A stretch of 64,000 bases of DNA from SCN-70-22 sp046327755. GTDB taxonomy: Bacteria; Gemmatimonadota; Gemmatimonadetes; Gemmatimonadales; Gemmatimonadaceae. Positions 1-8,214 of this stretch are shown here, piece after piece. Position numbers and translations under genes: made by a program. Position 1 is the stretch's first letter, and every line of letters starts with the position of its first letter. The stretch spans positions 248,001 through 312,000 of the forward strand of contig JAXLXW010000004.1 in assembly GCA_046327755.1 (NCBI GenBank). The letters are read 5' to 3'. Under the pieces are notes generated by a model. The model did not search any database. It had not been told where the DNA came from and worked only from the letters and a program-made list of their open reading frames with translations.

Positions 1-2
1 AC

Positions 3-683
3 ATGCGCATGGACCCGATGGGGCGCTATCTCCTCGCGCGCCCCGTCTCGGGAGATTCGGCGTGGGTGGTGGCGATTGCCTCGGACGAGTTGGTGGGCAC
101 GGTCCGGAGCGCGTGGCGCGCCGACCTCCCCGCCGTCACGGTGGACGGCCTCGTCGCGACGGTGCGCGGCGCCGACGTCGCGTTCGTCGAACCGGCGAAG
201 GGGACGGTGAAGCAGACGGTGGCGGGAGGGGCCAGCGACGTCTGGTTCTTCGCGCTGTGGAACGGGCTGCGACCGCGCGCGCGCGGCGTCGACGTCCCCG
301 TGTCGTTCTCGTTAGGCGAGGCGGTGGCGGGCGACTCGGGCGCCGACTCGATCCGCCGTATCCCCGCGGCGAGTGGGGCGGCCGCGACGGCGGCTCCGGC
401 CGACAGCACGCCAACCGCCGAGGTGCGCGAGGAGGCACCGCCGCCGGCCGCGACGCGCGACGCGTGGACGGTCTCCTTCGCCGCGGTCCTCTCGGAGGAG
501 CGTGCCCGGGAGATCGCCGACGGGATCAGCGTGGACGGCCAGCGCCCACGCGTGGTGAAGGGCGAGACGGCGGGGACGACGGTGTTCCGTGTCATCTTCG
601 GCCCCTACAACTCGAAAGCAGACGCCGAACGCATGGGGCGCGCGTCGAAGCACAATTACTGGGTGTACGAGGGGGTCCCCTGA
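3..683 (+). CDS. SPOR-domain protein, probably cut at the window edge
   Basis: The frame is open from the first bases of the window, so the true start may lie upstream; ATG codons are at 3 and 9. About 226 residues are visible. The N-terminal half is unrecognised. It is followed by an Ala/Pro/Thr-rich linker near residues 118-150 and a C-terminal SPOR-type fold near 154-226 (starts WTVSFAAVLSE, ends FGPYNSKADAERMG). SPOR domains bind denuded septal peptidoglycan, so an envelope or division role is inferred. The stop TGA overlaps the likely CTG start of the next gene, suggesting coupling. It uses a TTA leucine inside CGTTAGGC at 310-317. Confidence 0.7.
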   Translation: MRMDPMGRYLLARPVSGDSAWVVAIASDELVGTVRSAWRADLPAVTVDGLVATVRGADVAFVEPAKGTVKQTVAGGASDVWFFALWNGLRPRARGVDVPVSFSLGEAVAGDSGADSIRRIPAASGAAATAAPADSTPTAEVREEAPPPAATRDAWTVSFAAVLSEERAREIADGISVDGQRPRVVKGETAGTTVFRVIFGPYNSKADAERMGRASKHNYWVYEGVP

Positions 684-1960
684 CCGCGCTCGACCTTCGC
701 AACTACGAGGCGATGTGGGAGGCGGCCGGCGTGCGCGTGAACGCCGCCGTCGGGCCGCACGCGGCCGTCGCCGTCCTCGGCGACGATCCCGCCGCCACGG
801 GCGCCGTCACGCTCGGCATCGCCAAGCTCCAGGCTCGCCAACGGCGCGTCTACATCTTCGACCTCCTGGGCGATGGACAGGGGATCGTCGCGGCGGATGA
901 CACCGAGGCGCACCCCGGCGTGAGCGACATGGTGCACTTCGGCGTCTCCCTCAAGAGGGCGGCCCGTCCGCACGGCGCGCGCCCCAACGTCTGGCTCGTG
1001 GCCGGCGGAACGGAATCCCCCCTGTCCGTCGACGTCCTGACCAGCCGTTGGTGGGAGGTCGTCACCGAGCAGGTACGGCGCGCCGACGCCCTCCTCCTGG
1101 TGGCCGCGCCGGCGATGGTCCCGACGATGGGGCAGATGGTGATGCATCTGGACGGGATCGTCCTGGTGGGAGACGCGATCTCTCCGAACCCTGCGGCTGC
1201 ACTCCTCGGCGAGGTGCGGAGCGAGTCGGCGCTCCACACGCCGAGCGGGTCACCAGCAGTCCCATCGTTCGCAGGGCGTTTGGCCAAGCCGCCGCGCCCG
1301 CGCTGGCAGCTCCCCGTGGCCGCGCTGGCGGTGCTGGGTACCGCCGCTGCGCTCACCGCGCCGCGCTGGCGCCCGCTCGTGGGGCTGGGTAGCGCCATGA
1401 ACGACCTTCCGCCGATTCCAGCGGCCGTCTCCGATTCGGTCTCGGCGGCGCCAGGGGCGACGACCGCGGTCCCGGTGGCGAATGAGGCGACGTTCAGCGT
1501 GGAGCTTCTCTTCACCAGTTCCAACCGCGACGCGCTCGACTTCGTGGCGCAGCACGGCGACTCGCTCCCCGCCACGACCTTCAGCCGGGTCGCCGTGGCT
1601 TCCGACAGCACGCCGTGGTTTCGATTGGTTTCCGGCGCCTTTGGAGACAGCGCCAGCGCCACGGCCTACCTTGCCTCGCTGCGCGACAACGGCCTCGTCC
1701 CCACTGGCGCCGGAAGCGTGGGACGCACACCGTTCGCCCTCCTTCTGGATTCCGCGACAACCGACGCCATGGCCCAACTTCGGGTGTCGGCCTTCCGGGG
1801 ACGGGGGATCCCAGCCTATTCGCTGCGCGCTTCGGCCCAGGCTTGGCACGTGTATGCCGGCGCCTTCTCGACCGAGGGCGACGCGCAACCCCTCAAGTTG
1901 CAGCTCGACAGCCTGAACATTCAGTCGGCCCTCGTTATGCGGGCCGGGAGTACATCGTAG
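680..1960 (+). CDS. Single-pass membrane protein with two SPOR-like repeats
   Basis: About 426 residues if started at CTG 680, which overlaps the upstream TGA (CTGA) and has GAGGGGG four bases upstream. The first conventional start is ATG 713 (415 residues), with poor ribosome-binding spacing. An N-terminal alpha/beta domain of about 195 residues has no P-loop. One membrane helix follows near 208-228 (WQLPVAALAVLGTAAALTA), then an Ala/Val-rich linker and two SPOR-like units near 265-345 and 350-425, each with the FRLVSGAF / HVYAGAF pattern. The family is not recognised by name; a division- or envelope-linked role is inferred from the SPOR-like repeats. The stop TAG directly abuts the GTG of smc. 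Confidence 0.75.
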   Translation: MTALDLRNYEAMWEAAGVRVNAAVGPHAAVAVLGDDPAATGAVTLGIAKLQARQRRVYIFDLLGDGQGIVAADDTEAHPGVSDMVHFGVSLKRAARPHGARPNVWLVAGGTESPLSVDVLTSRWWEVVTEQVRRADALLLVAAPAMVPTMGQMVMHLDGIVLVGDAISPNPAAALLGEVRSESALHTPSGSPAVPSFAGRLAKPPRPRWQLPVAALAVLGTAAALTAPRWRPLVGLGSAMNDLPPIPAAVSDSVSAAPGATTAVPVANEATFSVELLFTSSNRDALDFVAQHGDSLPATTFSRVAVASDSTPWFRLVSGAFGDSASATAYLASLRDNGLVPTGAGSVGRTPFALLLDSATTDAMAQLRVSAFRGRGIPAYSLRASAQAWHVYAGAFSTEGDAQPLKLQLDSLNIQSALVMRAGSTS

Positions 1961-4900
1961 GTGCGTCTCTCCAAGCTCCAGATGCAGGGCTTCAAGTCGT
2001 TCGCGGACGCGACGACGATGACGTTCGACATGGGCGTCACCGCCATCGTCGGCCCCAACGGCTGCGGCAAGTCCAACGTGTCCGACGCCGTGCGTTGGGT
2101 CCTCGGCGAACAGCGCGCGCGCATCCTGCGCGGCTCCAAGATGGAAGAGGTGATCTTCCAGGGGTCGTCGGCGCGGCGCGCGGTGAACCTGGCCGAAGTG
2201 TCGCTGGTGTTCGAGAACGAGGACGGCGGGCTTCCGGTCCCCTTCCGCGAGGTGGTCATCACGCGCCGCCTGTCGCGCTCGGGGGAGAGCGACTACCTGC
2301 TGAACGGGGCGCCGTGTCGCCTGCGTGACATTCACGACCTGCTGCGCGGCACGGGCTTGGGCGCCGACTCCGGCATCGTGATCGAGTCGAAGATGATCGA
2401 CGCCCTCCTCTCCGATCGCCCGGACGACCGGCGCGAACTGTTCGAGGAGGCAGCGGGAGTGGGGCTGTATCGCGATCGTCGTCGCAGCACCGAGCGTCGC
2501 CTCGAGGAGACGACGGTCGACCTGTCGCGCCTCGACGACCTCATCGGCGAGGTGCAGAGCCAGGTACGGTCGCTCGCCCGGCAGCGCAAGCGCGCCGAAC
2601 GCCACGTGGAGCTGACGGAGCGCCGCTTCTCGGTGGAACTCACGCTGGCGTCGCGCGAGATGGCGGCGTGGCACCAGGAGTTGGGCGAGCTGGAGGAGAA
2701 GCTGGTCACCCTGCGCGAGTTTGCGCCTGGCGATGATACGCGGGTGCGCGACGCCGAGCTGGCGCGCAACGCTGCGCAGGAAGGGCGTGCGGGAGCCGAG
2801 GCGAGCCGCGGCGAACTGGCGCGACTCGCGCTGGCGCAGCAGAACAGCGTGCAATCGCTGCGTTCTGAGATTGCCGTGGCGGAGGAGCGCCAGCGCAACG
2901 CGCTGGAACGTCGCCAGCGTGCCGAGGAAGAGCGTCGCGAGGGCGAGGCGTTCGGCGAGCGCCTGAACGCCGATCGCGTGCGTGCCGCCGAGGACCTGGC
3001 GACGCTCGAAGCCGAGCTGTCGACGGCGCGCGAGGAACTGTCGGTGCACGCGCGCGACGAGGAAGCCGCTCGTCAGGCAGTGACCGGCGCGCGTGCCGCC
3101 GTGGAAGCCGCCGAGCGCACGGCGCGCGAGCTCCGTGAGCAGCAACGCCGCGTCGACCTCGATCGCGAGAGCGCGCAACGCGAGACGGCCGACCTGGAAC
3201 AGCGCTCGACCGCGCTGGAAGTGGAGCGACTCCAACTCGCCGACGCCGCCGCGACGCTGGCGCGCGAGATCGAGGGCGCCGACGAGGCGATCGAGTTGGC
3301 CCGGGTGACGGTGGCCGCCGCCGTGACGGCGCTCGAGGAAGCGCGCGCGACCGCACGCGCCGCGCGCGAGCGCGATGCCGCGGCGCGCGCGGAACTGGGG
3401 CGCGCGGAGGACGCGAACACCGCCCTCGAGGGAAAGGTCAACGCGCTGGAGGGGCTGGAGCGCGAACGCGTGGGACTTGCCCCGGCCGCCGCACGGCTGC
3501 TGCGCGACAAGGAACGCTTTGGCGAAGGGGCCGTCCTGGGTCCGATCTCCGACTTCCTCTCGACGTCAGCCACGTCGGCGCTCCTCGTCGAGCGCTTCCT
3601 CGGGATGACGGTGCACGCGGTCGTGGTGCGCGATCATGCCGCCGCCGAAGCAGTGCGCGCCTGGCACACCAGCACCAACCCAGGCCCGCTCCTCCTCCTC
3701 CCGCTCGACGCGATGCCGGAGGCGAGCGCGAACGATGCGGGCGACCTCCTGCCGCAAGTGGAAGTCGCGGCCCCCGCCGCGGGGTGGGTGCGCAACCTGC
3801 TGGAGCGCGTGCGCGCGCTGGATGAAGGAACTGGCTTCGTCGATGCCCGAGGCGCCGTCTGGCTCCCCGGAACGACGGCTGGCCCCGGCCCGCTGCGTCG
3901 TCGCGCCGAGCTGTCGGCGTTGCGCGCCGAACTCGAAGCGGCCGCCGAGGGACGCAGGCTCGCCGCCGCCGCTGCCGAGGAAGCGCGACGCGCGCTGGCC
4001 GAGGCGGATGCCGCGGTGGCGATGGCCACAGAGTCGGCCAACCTGGCCAACGCCGAAGACCGCCGCGCCAACGACCTGCGCGCCGAGCTGGAACGCCGGC
4101 GGCTGCGTGGCGTGCGTGAGCTGGAGAACGCCGAAGGGCTCGCCCGCCGACTCGCCGAGCGCCAGGAAGAGCTGTCGGCGCGCCTGTCGTCGCTGGAAGT
4201 CCGCGCCGCCGAGTTGCACGAGACACTTGGCGTGCACGGCAACGACGCCGAGGCGCTGAGGGGGCAGCTGGCCGAGGCCGATCACGGCCTCGAGTCGGCG
4301 CGCGAACGTCGCGCCAACGGGCAGGTCGCGCTGGCGCAGTCGCAGGCGCGGTTGCAGGTGGCCACCGACCGCCTCACGCGGCTGGACCAGGAGCAGGAGA
4401 ATGCGGCGCTGCGCCTGGCGTCGCTGCACAGCGAGCTGTCGACGCTGGCCGACTCGGACCGGTCGCTCGCCGAGCAGATGGCGGCGTGGCAGATGGACCT
4501 CGACGCACGCGTGGCCACGCTCAACGACGCCGAGGCGCGCCTGGCGGACGCCGAGCAGCAGGTGCGCGACGCCGACGCTGCGTTGCAGGCGGCGGATCAC
4601 GCGCTCGACCTCGCACGCCGCGAGGCGCACGAGCACGAGTCGTCGCTGCACCACGCCGAGCTGCGCTTCACGGAGCTGTCGGGGCGTCGCGCGGCAATCA
4701 AGGAGCGGCTGGAAACCGAGTGGCGCCGCCCGCTCGAGGACCTGATGACGTCGTTCGAGGCGGTCGACGTCGATGACGAGACGTTGCGCGCCGAGGCCGA
4801 GGAGCTGCGCACGGAGCTGGAGAAGCTCGGGCCGGTCAACCCGCTCGCGGTGGAGGAGCATGAGGAGGAAGTGAAGCGCCTCGACTTCCTCACCACGCAG

Positions 4901-5509
4901 CGCAACGACCTGGCCGAGGCCAAGAACAAGTTGCAGCTGGCCATCCGCGAGATCGACACGACGGCGCGCGAGCTCTTCCTCGCGACGTTCGCGCAGGTCC
5001 GCGAGAACTTCCGCCAGATCTTCATGACGCTGTTCGGCGGCGGCGAGTGCGACCTGCGCCTCGAGAACCCGGAGTTGCCGCTCGACTGCGACATCGAGGT
5101 GCACGCGAGCCCGCGCGGCAAGCGCACGCAGCGCATCCACCTGCTGTCGAGCGGCGAGCGCGCCCTCGTGGCGCTCTCGCTCCTCTTCGGCATCTTCCTC
5201 ACCAAGCCGTCGCCCTTCTGCCTGCTGGACGAAGTCGACGCCCCGCTCGATGACGCCAACATCGGGCGCTACGTGCGCATGCTCAACCAGTTCAAGGGGA
5301 AGACGCAGTTCATCGTCATCACGCACAACCCGCGCACCACGACCGAGGCGGCCGATGCCGTCTACGGCGTGACGATGCAGGAACCGGGTGTCTCGAGCCT
5401 GGTCAGCGTCCGGATGCGCGGCAACACCGTCGACGACAGCACTCCGGAAGACGGCGCCGCCGTGGCGTCCGCCGACAGCGAGGGCGAGGTCGCCGCGGCA
5501 CCGGCCTAA
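1961..5509 (+). CDS. smc: Chromosome segregation ATPase SMC
   Basis: A 1182-residue SMC protein of the usual bacterial length. It starts at GTG immediately after the preceding stop codon. Visible parts are the N-terminal head with Walker A GPNGCGKSN near 32-40, a long coiled coil, a hinge near 505-660 (GAVLGPISDF onward), a returning coiled coil, and the C-terminal head with signature LLSSGERALVALS and Walker B CLLDEVDAPLDD. It forms the condensin ring with ScpA/ScpB, which are not in this window. The tail after the D-loop/H-loop is acidic and Ala-rich. The stop TAA lies inside the octamer GCCTAACG (5504-5511). Confidence 0.97.
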   Translation: MRLSKLQMQGFKSFADATTMTFDMGVTAIVGPNGCGKSNVSDAVRWVLGEQRARILRGSKMEEVIFQGSSARRAVNLAEVSLVFENEDGGLPVPFREVVITRRLSRSGESDYLLNGAPCRLRDIHDLLRGTGLGADSGIVIESKMIDALLSDRPDDRRELFEEAAGVGLYRDRRRSTERRLEETTVDLSRLDDLIGEVQSQVRSLARQRKRAERHVELTERRFSVELTLASREMAAWHQELGELEEKLVTLREFAPGDDTRVRDAELARNAAQEGRAGAEASRGELARLALAQQNSVQSLRSEIAVAEERQRNALERRQRAEEERREGEAFGERLNADRVRAAEDLATLEAELSTAREELSVHARDEEAARQAVTGARAAVEAAERTARELREQQRRVDLDRESAQRETADLEQRSTALEVERLQLADAAATLAREIEGADEAIELARVTVAAAVTALEEARATARAARERDAAARAELGRAEDANTALEGKVNALEGLERERVGLAPAAARLLRDKERFGEGAVLGPISDFLSTSATSALLVERFLGMTVHAVVVRDHAAAEAVRAWHTSTNPGPLLLLPLDAMPEASANDAGDLLPQVEVAAPAAGWVRNLLERVRALDEGTGFVDARGAVWLPGTTAGPGPLRRRAELSALRAELEAAAEGRRLAAAAAEEARRALAEADAAVAMATESANLANAEDRRANDLRAELERRRLRGVRELENAEGLARRLAERQEELSARLSSLEVRAAELHETLGVHGNDAEALRGQLAEADHGLESARERRANGQVALAQSQARLQVATDRLTRLDQEQENAALRLASLHSELSTLADSDRSLAEQMAAWQMDLDARVATLNDAEARLADAEQQVRDADAALQAADHALDLARREAHEHESSLHHAELRFTELSGRRAAIKERLETEWRRPLEDLMTSFEAVDVDDETLRAEAEELRTELEKLGPVNPLAVEEHEEEVKRLDFLTTQRNDLAEAKNKLQLAIREIDTTARELFLATFAQVRENFRQIFMTLFGGGECDLRLENPELPLDCDIEVHASPRGKRTQRIHLLSSGERALVALSLLFGIFLTKPSPFCLLDEVDAPLDDANIGRYVRMLNQFKGKTQFIVITHNPRTTTEAADAVYGVTMQEPGVSSLVSVRMRGNTVDDSTPEDGAAVASADSEGEVAAAPA

Positions 5510-5549
5510 CGAGGTGCCCGGCAGGGCGGCGGTCTGGCCGTTGGTCGAA

Positions 5550-5609
5550 GGCCCCGGGCGCGCCACGCGCGCCCGGGGCCTCTCCCGTCTCCCGTCCCCC
5601 GTCTCCCGT
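5550..5609 (+). repeat. Composite repeat A: GC hairpin plus four CTCCCGT-type heptamers
   Basis: A perfect 14-bp stem with a CAC loop occupies 5550-5580. It is followed by four heptamers at 5582-5609 (CTCCCGT, CTCCCGT, CCCCCGT, CTCCCGT). The ATG of the next gene is at 5615. The hairpin could terminate smc transcription, but there is no T-run; the C/T-rich heptamers take its place. Confidence 0.85.
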
Positions 5610-5614
5610 CCGCA

Positions 5615-6379
5615 ATGAAGCTCACCACCATCGGCACCGGAGCCGCGGCACCAGCGCCAGCGCGCGTGCAGTCCGCCACGCTCGTCGCCGACGACGAGGT
5701 GCGACTCCTCGTCGATTGCGGTGCGGGGGCCGTCTTCCGCATGGCGCAGCTGGGCATCGACTGGCGTACGATCACGCACCTCGCGCTCACGCACTTCCAC
5801 GCCGACCACATCAACGACCTCCCCAACCTCCTCTACGCCTGGCGCTACGGAATGCTCCCGCCACGCGCGGAGCCCATCGAGATCGTGGGTCCGGTGGGGA
5901 CGCAGGGACTGCTGGAGCGCATGGCCACGGTGTTCGGGGCCAACCTGCTCTCGACGCTCCCGATCGTCGTGCGCGAGCTCGAGACCGGGGGGCGGCTCAC
6001 CCTTGCCCCGCACTGGGAAATCGAGCCCTTCAAGGTTCCACACACCAACGAGAGTGTGGCATATTCCGTCTCGGCGCGTGGGAGGCGGGTGGTGATTTCA
6101 GGCGACACCGGGTTCGACCCCGCGTTCGCCGGGTGGGCAGGCGGGTGCGATGCACTCGTGCTGGAGTGCTCCCTCCCTGATGCGCTGGCCATCCCGTCGC
6201 ACCTGACCCCGCGGCAGTGTGGCGTCGTCGCCGGCGTGGCCCGCCCCGGGCTCCTCGCCCTCACGCATTTCTATCCTCCCGTGGAGGAGGTCGACATCCT
6301 CGGCCAGGTGGCCGAAGGGTTCGACGGGCGCGTCACCTGCGCCTACGACGGGTGGGTGCTCGACCTTCAGGAGATGTAA
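5615..6379 (+). CDS. Ribonuclease Z-like metallo-beta-lactamase-fold hydrolase
   Basis: A 254-residue MBL-fold protein. It carries the metal motif HFHADHIND (near 60-68), an early TIGTGAAAP strand-loop typical of RNase Z and its relatives, a later SGDTGFD aspartate motif, and CSLPD plus HLTPRQCG near the C terminus. RNase Z matures tRNA 3' ends, but shorter relatives hydrolyse other substrates, so exact activity is uncertain. It starts at the ATG just after composite repeat A. Its TAA overlaps the ATG of the DAHP synthase gene by one base (TAATG), so the two are probably co-translated. Confidence 0.85.
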   Translation: MKLTTIGTGAAAPAPARVQSATLVADDEVRLLVDCGAGAVFRMAQLGIDWRTITHLALTHFHADHINDLPNLLYAWRYGMLPPRAEPIEIVGPVGTQGLLERMATVFGANLLSTLPIVVRELETGGRLTLAPHWEIEPFKVPHTNESVAYSVSARGRRVVISGDTGFDPAFAGWAGGCDALVLECSLPDALAIPSHLTPRQCGVVAGVARPGLLALTHFYPPVEEVDILGQVAEGFDGRVTCAYDGWVLDLQEM

Positions 6380-7413
6380 TGCTCGTCGTCATGCACACCA
6401 CCGCGACCCAGGCCGAGATCGAGGCCGTCTGTCGCGTGATCACCGACATGGGGTACTCCCCCGTTCCCATGCCCGGCGAGCAGCGCACCGCCATCGGCCT
6501 CGTGGGGAACGACGGGCGCGTCGACGACACGAATGTGATCGGCCTCCCTGGCGTGGCGCAGGTCATCCACGTCTCCCGCCCGTACAAGCAGGTGTCGCGC
6601 GAGTGGAAGCCGGACAACACGATCGTCCCCATCGCGCCAGGCGTGGCCTTTGGCGGGAACGCGATCGTCATCGTCGCCGGCCCCTGCTCCGTCGAGTCGG
6701 AGGAACAGATCCTCGCCGCCGCTCACGCCGTGCGTGCAGCTGGCGGAAGCGCGCTGCGCGGCGGTGCCTTCAAGCCACGCTCGTCGCCGTACTCGTTCCA
6801 GGGGATGGGCAAGCGCGGCCTCGAACTCCTCGCCCTCGCCCGCGCCGAGACCGGGCTCCCCGTCGTCACCGAGGCGATGGACGAAGCCGGCGCCGAGCTC
6901 GTGGCCGAGTACGCCGACTGCATCCAGATCGGCGCGCGCAACATGCAGAACTACTCGCTGCTCAAGGCGGCGGGGCGACTCGACAAGCCGGTCCTGCTCA
7001 AGCGCGGGATGGCGGCCACCATCACCGACCTCCTCCTAAGCGCCGAGTACATCCTGGCCGAGGGAAACTCGCAGGTGATCCTGTGCGAGCGCGGGCTGCG
7101 GTCGTTCGATACCGCGGCGCGCAACATGTTCGACCTCAATGCCGTCCCCATCGTCCAGAAGCAGTCGCACCTCCCCATCGTCGCCGATCCGAGTCACGGC
7201 ACCGGGCTGCGCGACATGGTGATCCCGATGACGCGCGCCGCAGTGGCGGCCGGAGCCGACGGCATTCTCGTCGAGATGCATCCCAACCCGGATCGCGCCA
7301 AGTCCGACGGGGCGCAGTCGCTCTTCCCGGAGCAGTTTGCGCGGCTGATGCAGGAGGTACGTCACATCGCGCAGGCGATCGGGCGCGACGTGACACCGCC
7401 GCCGGGAACGTAA
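6379..7413 (+). CDS. aroF: 3-deoxy-7-phosphoheptulonate (DAHP) synthase
   Basis: 344 residues. The enzyme condenses phosphoenolpyruvate and erythrose 4-phosphate, the first step of the shikimate pathway. Residues 1-70 form a ferredoxin-like extension of the type that mediates feedback inhibition in the class I-beta enzymes. The barrel follows with AGPCSVES, GGAFKPRSSPYSF, QIGARNMQN, LLKRGM and ADPSHGTG, which carry the substrate- and metal-binding residues. The one-base overlap with the preceding MBL gene sets the start. Confidence 0.95.
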   Translation: MLVVMHTTATQAEIEAVCRVITDMGYSPVPMPGEQRTAIGLVGNDGRVDDTNVIGLPGVAQVIHVSRPYKQVSREWKPDNTIVPIAPGVAFGGNAIVIVAGPCSVESEEQILAAAHAVRAAGGSALRGGAFKPRSSPYSFQGMGKRGLELLALARAETGLPVVTEAMDEAGAELVAEYADCIQIGARNMQNYSLLKAAGRLDKPVLLKRGMAATITDLLLSAEYILAEGNSQVILCERGLRSFDTAARNMFDLNAVPIVQKQSHLPIVADPSHGTGLRDMVIPMTRAAVAAGADGILVEMHPNPDRAKSDGAQSLFPEQFARLMQEVRHIAQAIGRDVTPPPGT

Positions 7414-7457
7414 GCGCGATCGTTCGGTAGCAATACAGAGGGACAGTTCGCAGCACC

Positions 7458-7480
7458 CGGGCGGGGAGATTCCCCGCCCG
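7458..7480 (+). terminator. Hairpin terminator after the DAHP synthase gene
   Basis: CGGGCGGGGA and TCCCCGCCCG form a perfect 10-bp stem around a GAT loop. A short pyrimidine-rich stretch (ACTCTTTC) follows. It lies 45 bp after the stop codon and 14 bp before the LolA-like start. Confidence 0.7.
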
Positions 7481-7493
7481 ACTCTTTCGCCCC

Positions 7494-8198
7494 ATGACGA
7501 TGACTGGTTCGCATCCCGTGTCCCGGTGGCTCGCGCTGGCGACGATTGTTGCCACGAGCGTCGGCGCCCTGACGCCCGCGCTCTCGGCACAGGACTCCGC
7601 TGGTGCGGCGATCGACCGCGCCGTCGAGGCCTACGCGAAGGTGAAGACGGCCCGCGCCTCGTTCGAGCAGGTGGTCACCAATCCGCTCACCGGCTCCAAG
7701 CTGCAGTCGCGGGGCGAGTTCGAGCAGGCGCGCCCGGACCGCTTCGCCTTCCGCTTTGCCGATCCCAAGGGCGACGTCATCGTCTCGGACGGGAAGTTCG
7801 TGTGGGTCTACCTCCCGAGCTCCACCCCCGGGCAGGTGATTCGCGCCCCGCTCACCTCGGACGTCGAGGGATCGATCGACCTCATCGGCGCCTTCTTCAG
7901 CAACCCGCGTGCGCGCTACACCGTGGGCGATGGCGGCGCTGCGACGTTAGGCGGTCGCGCGTCGCGCATCGTGACGCTCACGCCCAAGGGCAAGGGGAAC
8001 AGCAGCTTCTCGCGGGCGAAGGTGTGGATCGACGCGGCCGACGGGACGCTCCGGCAGTTCGAGGCCGAGGAACTGAATGGTGTCGTGCGTCTCGTGAAGA
8101 TCACCGCGTTCGACGCGAACGCGGCGGTGACCGAGGGGGCCTTCCGCTTCAAGCCACCGCGCGGCGTGCGGGTGGTGGACCAGTCGGAGATCCAGTAG
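7494..8198 (+). CDS. lolA: Outer-membrane lipoprotein carrier LolA-like protein
   Basis: 234 residues with a signal peptide ending near LTPALSAQ (about residue 32). The mature part has the LolA layout: VKTARASFEQVV, SRGEFEQARPDRFAFRF, DGKFVWVYLP, and a late VRLVKITAFDANAAV strand. LolA shuttles lipoproteins across the periplasm from LolCDE to LolB. An ATG two codons downstream (7500) is an alternative start. A TTA leucine sits in CGTTAGGC at 7945-7952. Confidence 0.88.
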   Translation: MTMTGSHPVSRWLALATIVATSVGALTPALSAQDSAGAAIDRAVEAYAKVKTARASFEQVVTNPLTGSKLQSRGEFEQARPDRFAFRFADPKGDVIVSDGKFVWVYLPSSTPGQVIRAPLTSDVEGSIDLIGAFFSNPRARYTVGDGGAATLGGRASRIVTLTPKGKGNSSFSRAKVWIDAADGTLRQFEAEELNGVVRLVKITAFDANAAVTEGAFRFKPPRGVRVVDQSEIQ

Positions 8199-8214
8199 CG
8201 GCGCGCGTGGACGC

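Noticed and set aside
1250..3235. Long antisense open frames opposite the SPOR gene and smc, also 3566-6043
   Set aside because: They are frame shadows of high-GC coding sequence: Arg/Leu/His-rich, no motifs, and lying under clearly conserved SMC domains.
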